Of a stretch of 64,000 nt of DNA, positions 8,491 through 17,549 are shown piece by piece. Every line of letters begins with the position of its first letter. Positions within the stretch are counted from its first letter, which is position 1. The notes under the pieces are model-generated. The model was given only the letters and a program-made list of their open reading frames with translations. It was not told the origin of the DNA and searched no databases. Source of the DNA: CAXRDE01 sp964229355 (lineage in GTDB: Bacteria; Cyanobacteriota; Sericytochromatia; UBA7694); assembly GCA_964229355.1 (NCBI GenBank), contig CAXRDE010000005.1, positions 62,001 to 126,000 on the forward strand, read 5' to 3'. The position numbers and the translations under genes were made by a program.

Positions 8491-8802
8491 ATGAGAACTG
8501 CAGCCCACTTAGATACCGTGCACTTAGATACCGAAGCCTGCAAAGGCTGTAATCTCTGTATTGATGTGTGTCCCAATGATCTCTTCCAGGCGGCAACACC
8601 TCAAACGCCGCCCAATGCCCAGGGCTTTCTGCCCGTGCACATGCGCTGGCCAGAATACTGTATTAACTGTCTTCGCTGTGTAAAGGTATGTCCTGATGAT
8701 GCCTTCGTAGCCCCCGAAGATCCACCAGGCAATCTCAATGGCCATGTCTTTGGCGTCAGCCTCAAATGGCATCGTTTCTGGAGCGGAGGCAAAACCCCGT
8801 GA
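8491..8802 (+). CDS. 4Fe-4S ferredoxin subunit (delta) of 2-oxoacid:ferredoxin oxidoreductase
   Basis: A 103-residue protein with two 4Fe-4S cluster motifs, CKGCNLCIDVCP near residue 17 and CINCLRCVKVCP near residue 56, as in KorD/OorD/PorD delta subunits. It is the first gene of a delta-alpha-beta-gamma operon, the order seen in epsilonproteobacterial OorDABC. It passes electrons between the TPP-bearing beta subunit and soluble ferredoxin. Confidence 0.9.
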   Translation: MRTAAHLDTVHLDTEACKGCNLCIDVCPNDLFQAATPQTPPNAQGFLPVHMRWPEYCINCLRCVKVCPDDAFVAPEDPPGNLNGHVFGVSLKWHRFWSGGKTP

Positions 8803-9812
8803 TTGTCGATCAGCAAGCCGCCGTTTATAACGGGTTTCAAATGTGCATGGAAGCGGTTCTGACCAGCGGCTGCCGCCATTATTTTGCCAGCCCCAGCCCG
8901 ATGCATTCCCTGCTCTTAAACGAGGGGTTAACCCGCTTTCAGTCCCGGCATGGCATTTGTTTGCAAACCCAAACCCCGGCAGAGGCCGTGTCCATGGCCC
9001 AGGGGGTGGCCCAATTGGGCGATATCCCTTTTATTAGCAGCAATTATGCCGACTTTTTAAGCGTACAGCATTTGCTTTACCACTTCTTTCATCGCGAAAT
9101 CCCTTGTGTGTACGCCATTGTGTTGTACGAAGCCCCTGAGTTTCCGGGGGCTTGCACCCTTCCCTATGGCTTTGCCTGCTTGCAAAACGCCTGGCCGGGC
9201 AGTGGGTTTCCCTTCCCCCACCTGATGCCCTCTCACCTCAGCCACATGCAGAACAATGTGCAAGAGGCCTTCGCCCTCGCCCGCCACCTCCAACAGCCCG
9301 TTTTGTTGCTGCTCGATCCCATGCTGCTCAGCACCACCCAAAATGTACAATCCGCCGAGTGGAATCCGTTGCCTTTTAGCGCCGTTGAAGGCAGTCACCA
9401 CCTACGCCGAGCCCATAAGCGCCATCTGGAACTCAAAAACATGGCTTGCCGCTGGCTTCGTTATTGGTTACCTGAGCAGACACCCGATTACGGCCTGGTG
9501 GCTGCAGGGGCTTTAGGGGGCTGGCTTTTGGATATGGATTGGCACGAAAATGCGGTTCTGGTTCTCGATAGTCTTTATCCCGGTGTTCTCCAATTGCCTG
9601 AAGAATGCCCCTCAGATATGCCCCTCTACGTGATTGAGTTTGATCCAGGCTGTCTGTACGAGCAATTGCAGCAGCAGTACTCCCATTATCTGCTGCACCC
9701 GATTAAACTCCCCTGGGAGCGCTCGGTACCTGTGCGTTTACAAAACACCCTGCAAGCCGAGCTCATCGCAGCCCAGGAGCGCAGTTTACAAGCCCGGAGT
9801 GCCCCCCGATGA
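8799..9812 (+). CDS. 2-oxoacid:ferredoxin oxidoreductase, alpha subunit
   Basis: A 337-residue protein of the pyruvate:ferredoxin oxidoreductase domain I/II type. It has the pyrimidine-binding region (GFQMCMEAVLTSGCRHYFASPSP, split here at GFQMCMEAV and HYFASPSP) and TPAEAVSMAQGVA. I chose the GTG at 8799, which overlaps the ferredoxin stop as GTGA and follows a GGAGG site at 8785-8789 with a 9-base spacer. An upstream ATG at 8766 is possible but has no such site. It is translationally coupled to the beta gene. The substrate could be 2-oxoglutarate, a branched-chain 2-oxoacid or pyruvate. Confidence 0.87.
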   Translation: MIVDQQAAVYNGFQMCMEAVLTSGCRHYFASPSPMHSLLLNEGLTRFQSRHGICLQTQTPAEAVSMAQGVAQLGDIPFISSNYADFLSVQHLLYHFFHREIPCVYAIVLYEAPEFPGACTLPYGFACLQNAWPGSGFPFPHLMPSHLSHMQNNVQEAFALARHLQQPVLLLLDPMLLSTTQNVQSAEWNPLPFSAVEGSHHLRRAHKRHLELKNMACRWLRYWLPEQTPDYGLVAAGALGGWLLDMDWHENAVLVLDSLYPGVLQLPEECPSDMPLYVIEFDPGCLYEQLQQQYSHYLLHPIKLPWERSVPVRLQNTLQAELIAAQERSLQARSAPR

Positions 9813-10516
9813 CTTTTGCCTATTGCGCTGGCTGCAGTCACAGCCAACTTCACCGTATTTTGGCAGAAGTCTTGCCGTCTCTGCCCGTGTCAACGCCGCC
9901 CATTGGCGTCAGCGGCACAGGCTGCAGTGAGCAAATGGGTCAGTATTTTGACATTCCCTTTGTGTCCGCCGCAGCCGGACAGGCGCCTGCGGTGGCCGCC
10001 GGGCTCAAACGCAGTCGCCCTGAGCGCCTGATTTTTACGTATCAGGGCGATGGTGATTTGGCAGCTCGAGGTCTGGATGTGCTGATGAGTACCGCCTCCC
10101 GTCAGGAGTCTATTACCGTTATTTGCCTTAACAATCTGGTTATGGCGGGCAGCGGGGGCCAGATGAGTCCCACCAGTTTAACGGGTCAGGTGACCACCAG
10201 CACGCGCCTGGGACGTTCTCAATCCCGCATGGGAGCGCCCCTGAAACTGGCCGAAACCGTGGCTCACTTTCCTGGCGTGGGCTTTGCACAACGGGTGGCC
10301 ATGCATACCCCTGAAGCAGTGGAAGCAACCCATCAGGCCTTACAAGCCGCTTTTACTTTCCAACAAGAGGCCCAGGGCGTGAGTTTTATTGAAGTGCTCG
10401 GCTGGTGCCCGCCTTATTGGGACTGCAGTCCCGTGGCTGCACGCCAACGTCTCGAAAGCGACGTTTTGCGCCAATTTCCCCTGGGGGTTTTCCGTAGAGC
10501 CAGAGGTCATGTATGA
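9809..10516 (+). CDS. 2-oxoacid:ferredoxin oxidoreductase, beta (TPP-binding) subunit
   Basis: A 235-residue thiamine-diphosphate-binding subunit. It starts MTFAYCAGCSHSQLHR, with the CxGC motif typical of Kor/Oor beta chains. A TPP/Mg site follows: GDGDLAARG and, about 25 residues later, CLNNLVMAGSGGQMSPTS. Both ends overlap neighbouring genes by 4 bases (ATGA). It decarboxylates the 2-oxoacid to the acyl-CoA with reduction of ferredoxin. Confidence 0.9.
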   Translation: MTFAYCAGCSHSQLHRILAEVLPSLPVSTPPIGVSGTGCSEQMGQYFDIPFVSAAAGQAPAVAAGLKRSRPERLIFTYQGDGDLAARGLDVLMSTASRQESITVICLNNLVMAGSGGQMSPTSLTGQVTTSTRLGRSQSRMGAPLKLAETVAHFPGVGFAQRVAMHTPEAVEATHQALQAAFTFQQEAQGVSFIEVLGWCPPYWDCSPVAARQRLESDVLRQFPLGVFRRARGHV

Positions 10517-11013
10517 AGCGGCAACCCCCTTTGCGGTTATGGATTGCAGGACAGGGCGGCCAGGGGGTGAGTTTTATGGCCCAACTGCTTTGCCGAGCCC
10601 TTGCAGCGGAGCAGAAATTTGCGGTCAGCCGCAGCGACCCTGAATGGGGTATTCGGGGTGGACGGGTGGTCGCCTCGGTACTCATGGATCACCAGCGTAT
10701 TAACTTTTCAGAAACCCTGAATTACAACGCGCTGATTTATCTGCATCCCTCTGTGCGAGAGCTCACTCCCCCCCGCAGTGCTGACGCCATTGAAATTGAC
10801 GCCTACGCCCAGGGGCTCCTACCGCAGGCCCAGGCGCTGGATTTCCCTCAGGGTCTCAACCTGCTTGCCCTGGGGCACTTTCTGGCACAAATGCCCTGTT
10901 GCCACCCCAACAGCGTGGTATGGCAACTCAAGCGCATGCTGGGTCGTGATGCCATTGCAGCGTGGCCAGCAAACTTAACCCTTTTTGAGCAAGGGCTCAA
11001 GGGGTTACAATAA
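10513..11013 (+). CDS. 2-oxoacid:ferredoxin oxidoreductase, gamma subunit
   Basis: A 166-residue gamma chain with the signature IAGQGGQGVSFMAQLLC at the N-terminus and SDPEWGIRGGRVVASV, both standard in the POR gamma family. Overlaps the beta gene by 4 bases and completes a full four-subunit enzyme. A second, differently organised enzyme of the same family (KorAB) is encoded at 26856-29700, so the two probably differ in substrate or condition of use. Confidence 0.88.
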   Translation: MKRQPPLRLWIAGQGGQGVSFMAQLLCRALAAEQKFAVSRSDPEWGIRGGRVVASVLMDHQRINFSETLNYNALIYLHPSVRELTPPRSADAIEIDAYAQGLLPQAQALDFPQGLNLLALGHFLAQMPCCHPNSVVWQLKRMLGRDAIAAWPANLTLFEQGLKGLQ

Positions 11014-11017
11014 GCCT

Positions 11018-11551
11018 ATGCAAGATATTCATGACTTAAAACCGCTAATGAGCCTACCCTTTCCCTGGTTTAGCGTGCTACTCTTTGGGCTCGGTGTCGT
11101 GCTCCTGCTGACCGCCATAAGTTGGCTGATCTGGCGTCTCCGGAAACGCCCACACCCCGCAAAAACAATCCCTACTCCAGCGAGCCCGTCGCCCTCTTCC
11201 CGCAAAGATCCCCGCGCGCAAGCCCTCAAGGCCCTACGACAACTCAAACCCCATGCCGAACAACCCGAAGCTTTCTACTTAAAGTTAGAACAGATTTTAC
11301 GCCGTTATCTGAGTGCCATTCACGGTGAACCCTTGCAAAGCTATACCGCCAGCGAACTATCGCAATTTTTCCAAAGGGAATGGCCCCGGTTGGAGGCCTC
11401 GCAGCGCAATGGCCTGCTTCAGGCCTTACAGCATGGAGAACAGGCCAAATTTGCCCGCCAAAGCCTGACGGTACAACGGCAAAGCGAAGATCTCAGCGCT
11501 ATTCAGAACTTTATTACCCAGCAGACAACTCAGGAGACTGTATCCCCATGA
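11018..11551 (+). CDS. Single-pass membrane protein, DUF4381-like
   Basis: A 177-residue protein starting MQDIHDLKPLMSLPFPW. One transmembrane helix (about 16-38) precedes a basic Pro-rich linker and a cytosolic helical region (about 70-150) with YLKLEQILRRYLSAIHG. This pattern resembles DUF4381 proteins, usually found in MoxR/BatA-type operons, but none of those partners are here. I chose the ATG at 11018 because it follows the previous gene and a downstream-placed AAGGGG site. Its stop overlaps the CAP gene start (ATGA). Function unknown. Confidence 0.65.
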   Translation: MQDIHDLKPLMSLPFPWFSVLLFGLGVVLLLTAISWLIWRLRKRPHPAKTIPTPASPSPSSRKDPRAQALKALRQLKPHAEQPEAFYLKLEQILRRYLSAIHGEPLQSYTASELSQFFQREWPRLEASQRNGLLQALQHGEQAKFARQSLTVQRQSEDLSAIQNFITQQTTQETVSP

Positions 11552-12293
11552 AACGCAAACTGTTCGTCTTGTCCACCTGTCTCGGTAGCCTCTGGCTTCC
11601 CGTCTTTGCGCAAACGCCAGACACTACCCACTCCGTCAAAGGCGGTGCCAGCGAAATGGCCAGCCAGGGTTGGCAATGGCGGGATTACACCACTTATAAC
11701 GCTGAACGTTTTTTTGCGCTGCCTCAGGTACAACAGCCCTTAAACCCTAAAGCCATCGATTACAAGCTGTTACACGCTGCAGTGTTTTATGCCACCAACC
11801 GGGCACGTCAACAGCATGATCGCCAGCCCTTTAAACACAGCCCGGCCCTTGAAGTAGCGGCCACAGGTCACAGTCAGGCCATGACCCAACATGACTTTTT
11901 TCGCACACCAGTGTGGTACCCGGCATGGAAAGCATGTCACAACGGCTGAGCAAGGCCGGCATACCCGCCGGTTATACCGCAGAAAATATCGCTCAGTTCA
12001 GCGGACTCAACTACACGGCGGGCAAAGCAGTATACACCCCCGCCACCAACGGCGGATACTTCAGTTATACCCCCAAAGGCACACCTTTACGGCCACGCAC
12101 CTATGCCGAAGTGGGCGAAACCGTTGTACAGCAGTGGATGGATTCGCCAGGACACCGTCAAAACATCTTAAATCCCGCCCTGAACTATTTGGGGGTGGGC
12201 CTGTCGGCTTTTGAAAAGAAAAGCTTTTACAATATGCTGTACTTCAATGCCACCCAGAACTTCTCAAGCCGCCCTGAATCCCCGGGGCGTTAA
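11548..12293 (+). pseudogene. CAP/SCP-domain secreted protein interrupted by a one-base frameshift
   Basis: The first half (from ATG 11548, signal peptide ending near PVFAQ) reads through AVFYATNRARQQH and EVAATGHSQAMTQHDFF, the CAP-family N-terminal motifs. The second half continues in another frame with AGYTAENIAQ-like and SPGHRQNILNP CAP motifs to the stop at 12293. The break is at a run of six T (11896-11901). One extra T would give DFFSHTSVVPGME and restore a complete CAP protein of about 248 residues. This is either a sequencing indel, a real mutation, or slippage-dependent expression. Start overlaps the upstream stop (ATGA). CAP proteins are extracellular and lack one common activity. 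Confidence 0.8.
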
Positions 12294-13390
12294 TGCATAA
12301 GAAAGCCTTCGAAGTTCAGCATCTGGTTCCGAATAAAGCGCCTGTTCAAGAGGTTTAAGGCCCGCGCCTGACAATCCGCATAGCGATCCTTGCTGGTCAA
12401 TTCACACGCCGTTTCAAAACTCTTTTGAGCCAACGAGCGATTGCGCATTTTTAAGGCAATTAAGCCCTTGAGCAGGTGAGCAAAGTTATTTTGGGGGTTG
12501 ATATCAATCACGTGATTCACGTCATCCAGAGCCCGCTCTAACACCAGTCCCTGGTTAAAATAAATCAGGGAGCGCACCAGACGTATACCGCCATCATCTT
12601 TCACATGGCCCACCAGATCACTGATCAGGGCCAGGGCCTGCTCATTACGCTCGGGGTGATTCTCGTAACGCTGGCGACGGGCCCTGGCTGTATGCATCAA
12701 CAACAGCGCATACTCCACCTTATAAGCCACACTGTCAGGATTCAAGGTCACCATTTTATCGAGGGTCTCTAAAGCTTGATCCGTTTCGCCTTTGGCCAGA
12801 TGATAAGAAAGCACATCTTGCAGTTGAAAGGCCTGATAGGTTTTAGCGAGTGCTTTGCCTTTGGTTTCGCGCAGTAATTGCTGATACGCTTTATCAGGAG
12901 AAGCTTTGACTTCCCGCAGATAAGCGGTCAACGCTTTTTCAAGATCCTGATTTTGTGCCAAAAGATACTGCACAAACACCCAGTCCCCAATGGACTTCAA
13001 ATAGATTTCCGAAATATCTGAGGGAAAGCTAAGGGTCTCATAATCCAGTTTAATCTTATGTACGATGCTCAAGTCACTCTGACTTTCGGCCTTGGATACA
13101 TAACTCAGCTTATGTTGGATCAACAAATAAGCCAACACGTCGATTTTTTCGGGTTCAATCATGGCTTGCTGGACAAAGTCTTGAGTGGCCATAAAGGGAT
13201 GAGCCTGCGTCAATGCGCTGCGTAAAGCAAGCAGGTAAGCCAGATATGCTCCCAGCTCGCGGTCTTCAGCGTAGGTCACTTGCACCCTGGCTTCATCGCG
13301 AAAGGTCATCACCCTGGCCTGGGCTTGCCAGGGAAATGAGAACAGGGTACCTAATACCCACAAAGCCAAAAAAATATGACGAGAGAACAT
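12290..13390 (-). CDS. Exported TPR-repeat protein
   Basis: A 366-residue protein with a Sec-type signal peptide (about 1-25, ending QAQA) followed by helical repeats. TPR-like consensus is visible as AKGETDQALETLDKMVTLNP near 200-220 and INPQNNFAHLLKGLIALKM near 300-320. It overlaps the end of the convergent CAP gene by 4 bases. Probably a periplasmic scaffold; partners unknown. Confidence 0.75.
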   Translation of the reverse strand: MFSRHIFLALWVLGTLFSFPWQAQARVMTFRDEARVQVTYAEDRELGAYLAYLLALRSALTQAHPFMATQDFVQQAMIEPEKIDVLAYLLIQHKLSYVSKAESQSDLSIVHKIKLDYETLSFPSDISEIYLKSIGDWVFVQYLLAQNQDLEKALTAYLREVKASPDKAYQQLLRETKGKALAKTYQAFQLQDVLSYHLAKGETDQALETLDKMVTLNPDSVAYKVEYALLLMHTARARRQRYENHPERNEQALALISDLVGHVKDDGGIRLVRSLIYFNQGLVLERALDDVNHVIDINPQNNFAHLLKGLIALKMRNRSLAQKSFETACELTSKDRYADCQARALNLLNRRFIRNQMLNFEGFLMH

Positions 13391-13475
13391 AAATAGACCT
13401 TTAATACTTCAAAATAAAACGTTAATATTCTTGAAGTATAGCAAAGACTTAGCCCGCTCTGGCCTTGATTGGCCC

Positions 13476-15245
13476 TTAAGGTGATTCAGGGTTCATTCGC
13501 AGCCAGATTTCAATATACTTTTGGTACTCACTCGCCAGCGCACTGCTATGACTTTGCAACAGGCTTTGCATCTCTTCGCGGGCAGCCTGGGGCGTTATTT
13601 TACCCAGAATCAGCTGCGTTAAAAGGGTCACCATACGGGCGTCTTTAATGCTCGACAGCTCCTGGTTCAACAGTTCAGAAACAGGCACTGACAAGACCTC
13701 TTCGCGGCCTTCACCCGAGACCGGATCTGTATAAGCAATGGTTAACTTAACGGAACCACTGACATTGCCTTCGCCGCTCGCCTGAAAGCGCTCCAGAAAA
13801 TACTGGGAGCTATTGGCCGCAAAGTGAATAGGCTCTACTTCACTGGCCACCTGAGAAGACTGTTCTGCCGCCGACACCGTACGTTGCAGGGCCGCCGGGT
13901 AATCCAGGCGGAACCGCACATCCCGGGCCGCAATTTGGGTTAAGGCAATAAAGCGCTCACCAAAGGCTCGCTCTGCATCCGCCACACTAATCACTGAGGT
14001 ATAGCTGCCCTTACCCGCTTCGGTCAAGGTATTCAAAAAGCCTTCGTTAAAATCAAAGCCGAATCCCAAACCCGAAAAGTAGATGCCTTCGGCATTGTTA
14101 ATCCGGGTATTTTGCGCGATAATATCCGCGTTCACTTGCCCCTGATTGGCATAGGCATCGGTTAACATCATCACCCGATTGGTTTTGTTCGCATCATAAT
14201 AGGTTCTGGCCAGCGCATAAGCCGATTGTAAACCCGCGTTAAGATTGGTGCCGGACTCGGTGCGCAGGGCATCCACAGCCGCCAGCCAGGCGGTCGTATC
14301 ACCCTCATATTTCCAGGCTTCCACGCGGGTGGTGGCATTGTCAGAAAAGGTAATCAAATTGACCACATCACCAGCTTTAAGCTGTGCAGGCAAGGCCCGC
14401 AGCCCCGCTTTGGCCACCGCCAATAAATTCGGGGTTTGTCCAGATTCATTCAATTGTACAGACGCGCTATCCATAGAGCCTGAAACGTCCAGCAACAGGG
14501 TAAGCACCAGATTCTGGCGCTGTGCTTTGCTGATCTCAGGGGTTTTCACTTGAACCCCTAAATCATAAGCGGTTTGTGAACCGGCTTGCGCATCACCCGC
14601 AGCGGTATTGCTCACCGTATGCTGCCAAAGGCCCATCGCCACCTGAAAGGTACCCAGGTCTTTGAGATTTTGAACGGTAAAGGTTTCGTAATTCAAAAAC
14701 TCCCAGGGCCGTACCCAGCTGGGATTCGGGTTCACCGGATTGGCCCGGCCCAGGGCAAACTTGGTCTGCTCTACACCGGCGGTACTGGCGGAGTCATCAT
14801 AAGAAAAATAAAAGAAGTTCTGCGCATCAGGTATGGGGTCTACGGGCTGCTCTTCAACGGGTTCTTCGGAGCTTGTGTCGCTGGTATTGGAACCGGGCGC
14901 AGCAGTGCCCTGAGGCGTGGGCAGCATGGCGTTACTACCCCCGCTATCACCAGAGTAACTATCGCTCTCAGCCATGGCGGGTGGTGCCACCATGGGCACT
15001 TGCTCATTTATGGCACTGGTATCTTTGGCTGCACCTCGGCGTAAATCCGTAGTAGGCAGACCTGGAATCGGATCATAGATAGTAATGCCATCTAGCTCTT
15101 TGGGCCCCTTAGGGAAGGGGGTAATGTTTCCATTGTGATCCACCGAAGGATTGGAGGGATGGGTGGGGGTGTCGAGCCCTGAGCAAGACGTATAAAAGCT
15201 CAAAGAGAGCAAAAGAGCAGTGGTCATCAGGGGGCGCTTTTTCAT
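13476..15245 (-). CDS. VWA-domain lipoprotein
   Basis: A 589-residue lipoprotein: the signal peptide ends in a FYTSC lipobox-like site, followed by about 130 residues of low-complexity Ser/Pro/Gly/Glu linker. The von Willebrand A domain spans about 245-425. Its MIDAS motif is DVSGSMDS (near 253), with a conserved SGTNL and the MLTDAYANQG strand. A C-terminal helical region follows (about 530-589). The layout recalls YfbK-like proteins. It overlaps the regulator gene upstream by 4 bases and is the last gene of a four-gene operon. Likely a metal-dependent adhesion or assembly factor anchored in the envelope. Confidence 0.82.
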   Translation of the reverse strand: MKKRPLMTTALLLSLSFYTSCSGLDTPTHPSNPSVDHNGNITPFPKGPKELDGITIYDPIPGLPTTDLRRGAAKDTSAINEQVPMVAPPAMAESDSYSGDSGGSNAMLPTPQGTAAPGSNTSDTSSEEPVEEQPVDPIPDAQNFFYFSYDDSASTAGVEQTKFALGRANPVNPNPSWVRPWEFLNYETFTVQNLKDLGTFQVAMGLWQHTVSNTAAGDAQAGSQTAYDLGVQVKTPEISKAQRQNLVLTLLLDVSGSMDSASVQLNESGQTPNLLAVAKAGLRALPAQLKAGDVVNLITFSDNATTRVEAWKYEGDTTAWLAAVDALRTESGTNLNAGLQSAYALARTYYDANKTNRVMMLTDAYANQGQVNADIIAQNTRINNAEGIYFSGLGFGFDFNEGFLNTLTEAGKGSYTSVISVADAERAFGERFIALTQIAARDVRFRLDYPAALQRTVSAAEQSSQVASEVEPIHFAANSSQYFLERFQASGEGNVSGSVKLTIAYTDPVSGEGREEVLSVPVSELLNQELSSIKDARMVTLLTQLILGKITPQAAREEMQSLLQSHSSALASEYQKYIEIWLRMNPESP

Positions 15246-16432
15246 GATTTTTTCTCCTTCAGTAATGCACGAAAATCCTGGGGGCGGGCCTGACGCAAAG
15301 GAGCCAGGTCGGGATCGTGAGCGGCTTCAGCGGCAACGGTATCAAAGGCCTGGTGAAGCGCCTGGCTTAAAGCCTGCAAAGCCCGATCTAACCAGGTGTT
15401 TTCTTGCGAGGTGCGGTACAGTGCGGTGTATAGACAGGCATGAAGATAGTTGACGAGCCAATAGTCGGCCTGAAAAGCGCTCAGCAAGCCCAGCGTCAGT
15501 TCAGCAGACGCGAAGTCCTGCTTTTGGGTATAGGCATGGGCTAAAAAGGCCGCTGATTCTCGCAAAGCATTTACCCCCAGCTCATTTTTTTGCGGGTGTA
15601 TAATCACACGACGGTAAGCGTCGATGGTTTGTTCCCAGTCTGCGGCAAGCTGGGTTAAGTAAGCGCGGTTAAAAAGCAGACGGGCATATTCATCGAGAAT
15701 ATACACATCACCGGCGGGGCTTTTATCTTTAGAGAGGGCTTGTTCCATTAAAGTGGAAGCCTGCGTATATTGTTCTAGCGCCAGATCTTGCTCGCCTTCT
15801 CGCATATGTTGGTGGCCCATTAAAAAACGAATGGCCCCCAAATTAAACATTAAATCCACTTCACTCAGATAGGGCACAGGCTTTTGTTGCACATGCTTTA
15901 AGGCACTTTCTTGACTGATCAGTGCCGCTTCATAATTGCCCTTGCTGAGTTCCAAATGGGCCAGTAAACACTGCATATATGCGGTTTCTTGAAAACGCTG
16001 CAGTCCCTCTTGAATATGCTTATACGCTTCTTCTTGACGTTCGGCGCGAATCAAAGCCAAAATCCAACGGGAAAAAAGCCGAAAATCCTGGGGATTTTCA
16101 GCCAAAGCCTGCATATACACCTGTAAGGTGTCGCGGTAAGCGTTAACCGCGCGAGGGTTGACGGGCATAAAGCCCGCCAGAATCAAAAGTTCGTCACGCA
16201 ATTTGTCTCGGGTGGCCGCCTCAGCATCTGCAGAAGTTAAGGCGGCAGCCAGATTTAACACCACTTCCCGAGAGGGCTGACGCCCTCCCGATTCCAGCAG
16301 AGAAATAAAAGACTTCGAAACGCCCACCGCCTGGGCCAGTTGGTCCATGTTCAGGCGATGGTCTTTTCGTAAAGCCTGTAGGCGAAGCGAAAAGGGAGTT
16401 TTCCCTTCACCCTTGGCTTTTCTTCGAGGCAC
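15242..16432 (-). CDS. XRE-family HTH regulator with C-terminal TPR domain
   Basis: A 396-residue protein. Its N-terminal helix-turn-helix (about 15-70) contains MDQLAQAVGVSKSFISLLES, a canonical XRE domain. The rest is tetratricopeptide-like helical repeats, including EEAYKHIQEGLQRFQE and DLALEQYTQASTLMEQA. HTH plus TPR is the layout of RRNPP-type peptide-responsive regulators, though no signal-peptide gene is obvious. I chose the GTG start at 16432 because it shares one base with the preceding stop (TAGTG). It sits inside the lipoprotein/VWA operon and may autoregulate through the repeats at 18740-18776. Confidence 0.85.
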   Translation of the reverse strand: MPRRKAKGEGKTPFSLRLQALRKDHRLNMDQLAQAVGVSKSFISLLESGGRQPSREVVLNLAAALTSADAEAATRDKLRDELLILAGFMPVNPRAVNAYRDTLQVYMQALAENPQDFRLFSRWILALIRAERQEEAYKHIQEGLQRFQETAYMQCLLAHLELSKGNYEAALISQESALKHVQQKPVPYLSEVDLMFNLGAIRFLMGHQHMREGEQDLALEQYTQASTLMEQALSKDKSPAGDVYILDEYARLLFNRAYLTQLAADWEQTIDAYRRVIIHPQKNELGVNALRESAAFLAHAYTQKQDFASAELTLGLLSAFQADYWLVNYLHACLYTALYRTSQENTWLDRALQALSQALHQAFDTVAAEAAHDPDLAPLRQARPQDFRALLKEKKS

Positions 16433-17538
16433 TAGCGCACCTCCTCAGCTTCTACGCTCACAGGCGCTGGGGCTGAAACAGCCACTCCGGCAGAAGCACG
16501 GGCCACGCCATCACTGCCGCCACCCTGCATTTCATTCCAGGCATACCAGGTGGGACGGTTCAATTGTTCAATTTTACCGGTCGTCGCGTCCATTTCCACA
16601 AAACCTCCTGCATAGGCTTCAGACTGTTTGGGCGAGGGATTGTCTACTTTAAAGTTTACCGAAATAAAATAGCGGAGTTTTCCCTGCTGCTCATTTAATG
16701 AGATATCCCACTGTGCATTGGCGGGTATTTCATATAATACCCGAATATTAGGGTCTTGCTCATTAGATAAGGGATATACAGGATAGCCCGGATCATTGCT
16801 ACGGTCGGCGAAGGCCTTTTTCACCAGGTCCTGAGCGGCAGTGGTATCAATTTCCACCTTGCTCAAGTCGATGTTGGGGGCTCCCCACACCATGCGGTGC
16901 ATGCGAATTTCTTTATCAAGCACGTACAGCATCAGGGTTTCTTTTTTGGTATTTGAGACCCACTGAAAGCTGAACTTCACCGCCATTTGCTCGGGTTCTT
17001 GTGCCGCATTGGGCAGATAGTAGAACTGTTCGCCTTCTGAAGCAGAGCTCATCAGCAGACGGGCACTGGGGTCCCAGCTATTGACCAGCGGCATAAGATC
17101 CTGGTTATAGGTGGAAAGCAAGGTGTTGCCCTGAGGGGCCGCAAACGTCAGTTCTTCCACAAACTTCAGCTCCACTTGCTCAAAGGGGTTACCAAAATAA
17201 CCGGGCATGATCATTTTGGCACCTTCTGCCATATCCGCACCCATCATGGGAGCAGCAGGGCGAGCTGCGGGTGCGGCAGTCGCTGCATCTTCAGAAACCG
17301 CACCACCCCCATTCGCATTTGGACCTGTCTGGGCATTGGCAAAAGCATCAGTGGATAGACTGCGCTTACTCAGGGCATTGGGAAACAAGACCGACGCAGA
17401 GGTGTCTGGTTTTACAGAGGTATTGGGTGAAGCAGAGGATGAAGGTTTGGGCGTATCAGGGGTCTGAGGTGCTTGTCCACAAGCCACCATCAAACCACAG
17501 CTCAGGGCCATCATCATACGTAAAGTAAAGGTTTTCAT
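16432..17538 (-). CDS. Lipoprotein, paralogue of the next gene upstream
   Basis: A 368-residue predicted lipoprotein (lipobox LMVAC near residue 20), with a Ser/Thr/Pro linker and then a conserved domain. Shared with its paralogue at 17550-18683 are the strings KKETLMLYVLDKEIR, HRMVWG, ANAQWD-like and ATTGKIEQLNRP; the last resembles the end of PepSY/YcdB-type repeats. It follows an AAGGAG site and lies 11 bases after the paralogue. I do not recognise a described family. The tandem copies suggest duplication and possibly a two-component envelope assembly. Confidence 0.75.
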   Translation of the reverse strand: MKTFTLRMMMALSCGLMVACGQAPQTPDTPKPSSSASPNTSVKPDTSASVLFPNALSKRSLSTDAFANAQTGPNANGGGAVSEDAATAAPAARPAAPMMGADMAEGAKMIMPGYFGNPFEQVELKFVEELTFAAPQGNTLLSTYNQDLMPLVNSWDPSARLLMSSASEGEQFYYLPNAAQEPEQMAVKFSFQWVSNTKKETLMLYVLDKEIRMHRMVWGAPNIDLSKVEIDTTAAQDLVKKAFADRSNDPGYPVYPLSNEQDPNIRVLYEIPANAQWDISLNEQQGKLRYFISVNFKVDNPSPKQSEAYAGGFVEMDATTGKIEQLNRPTWYAWNEMQGGGSDGVARASAGVAVSAPAPVSVEAEEVR

Positions 17539-17549
17539 GGTTAAGCTCC

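Noticed and set aside
11896..11905. Classic -1 ribosomal frameshift site in the CAP gene
   Set aside because: The T6 run is not a full X-XXY-YYZ heptamer because the base before it is C, and I see no clear stimulatory stem. An indel in the homopolymer is simpler.
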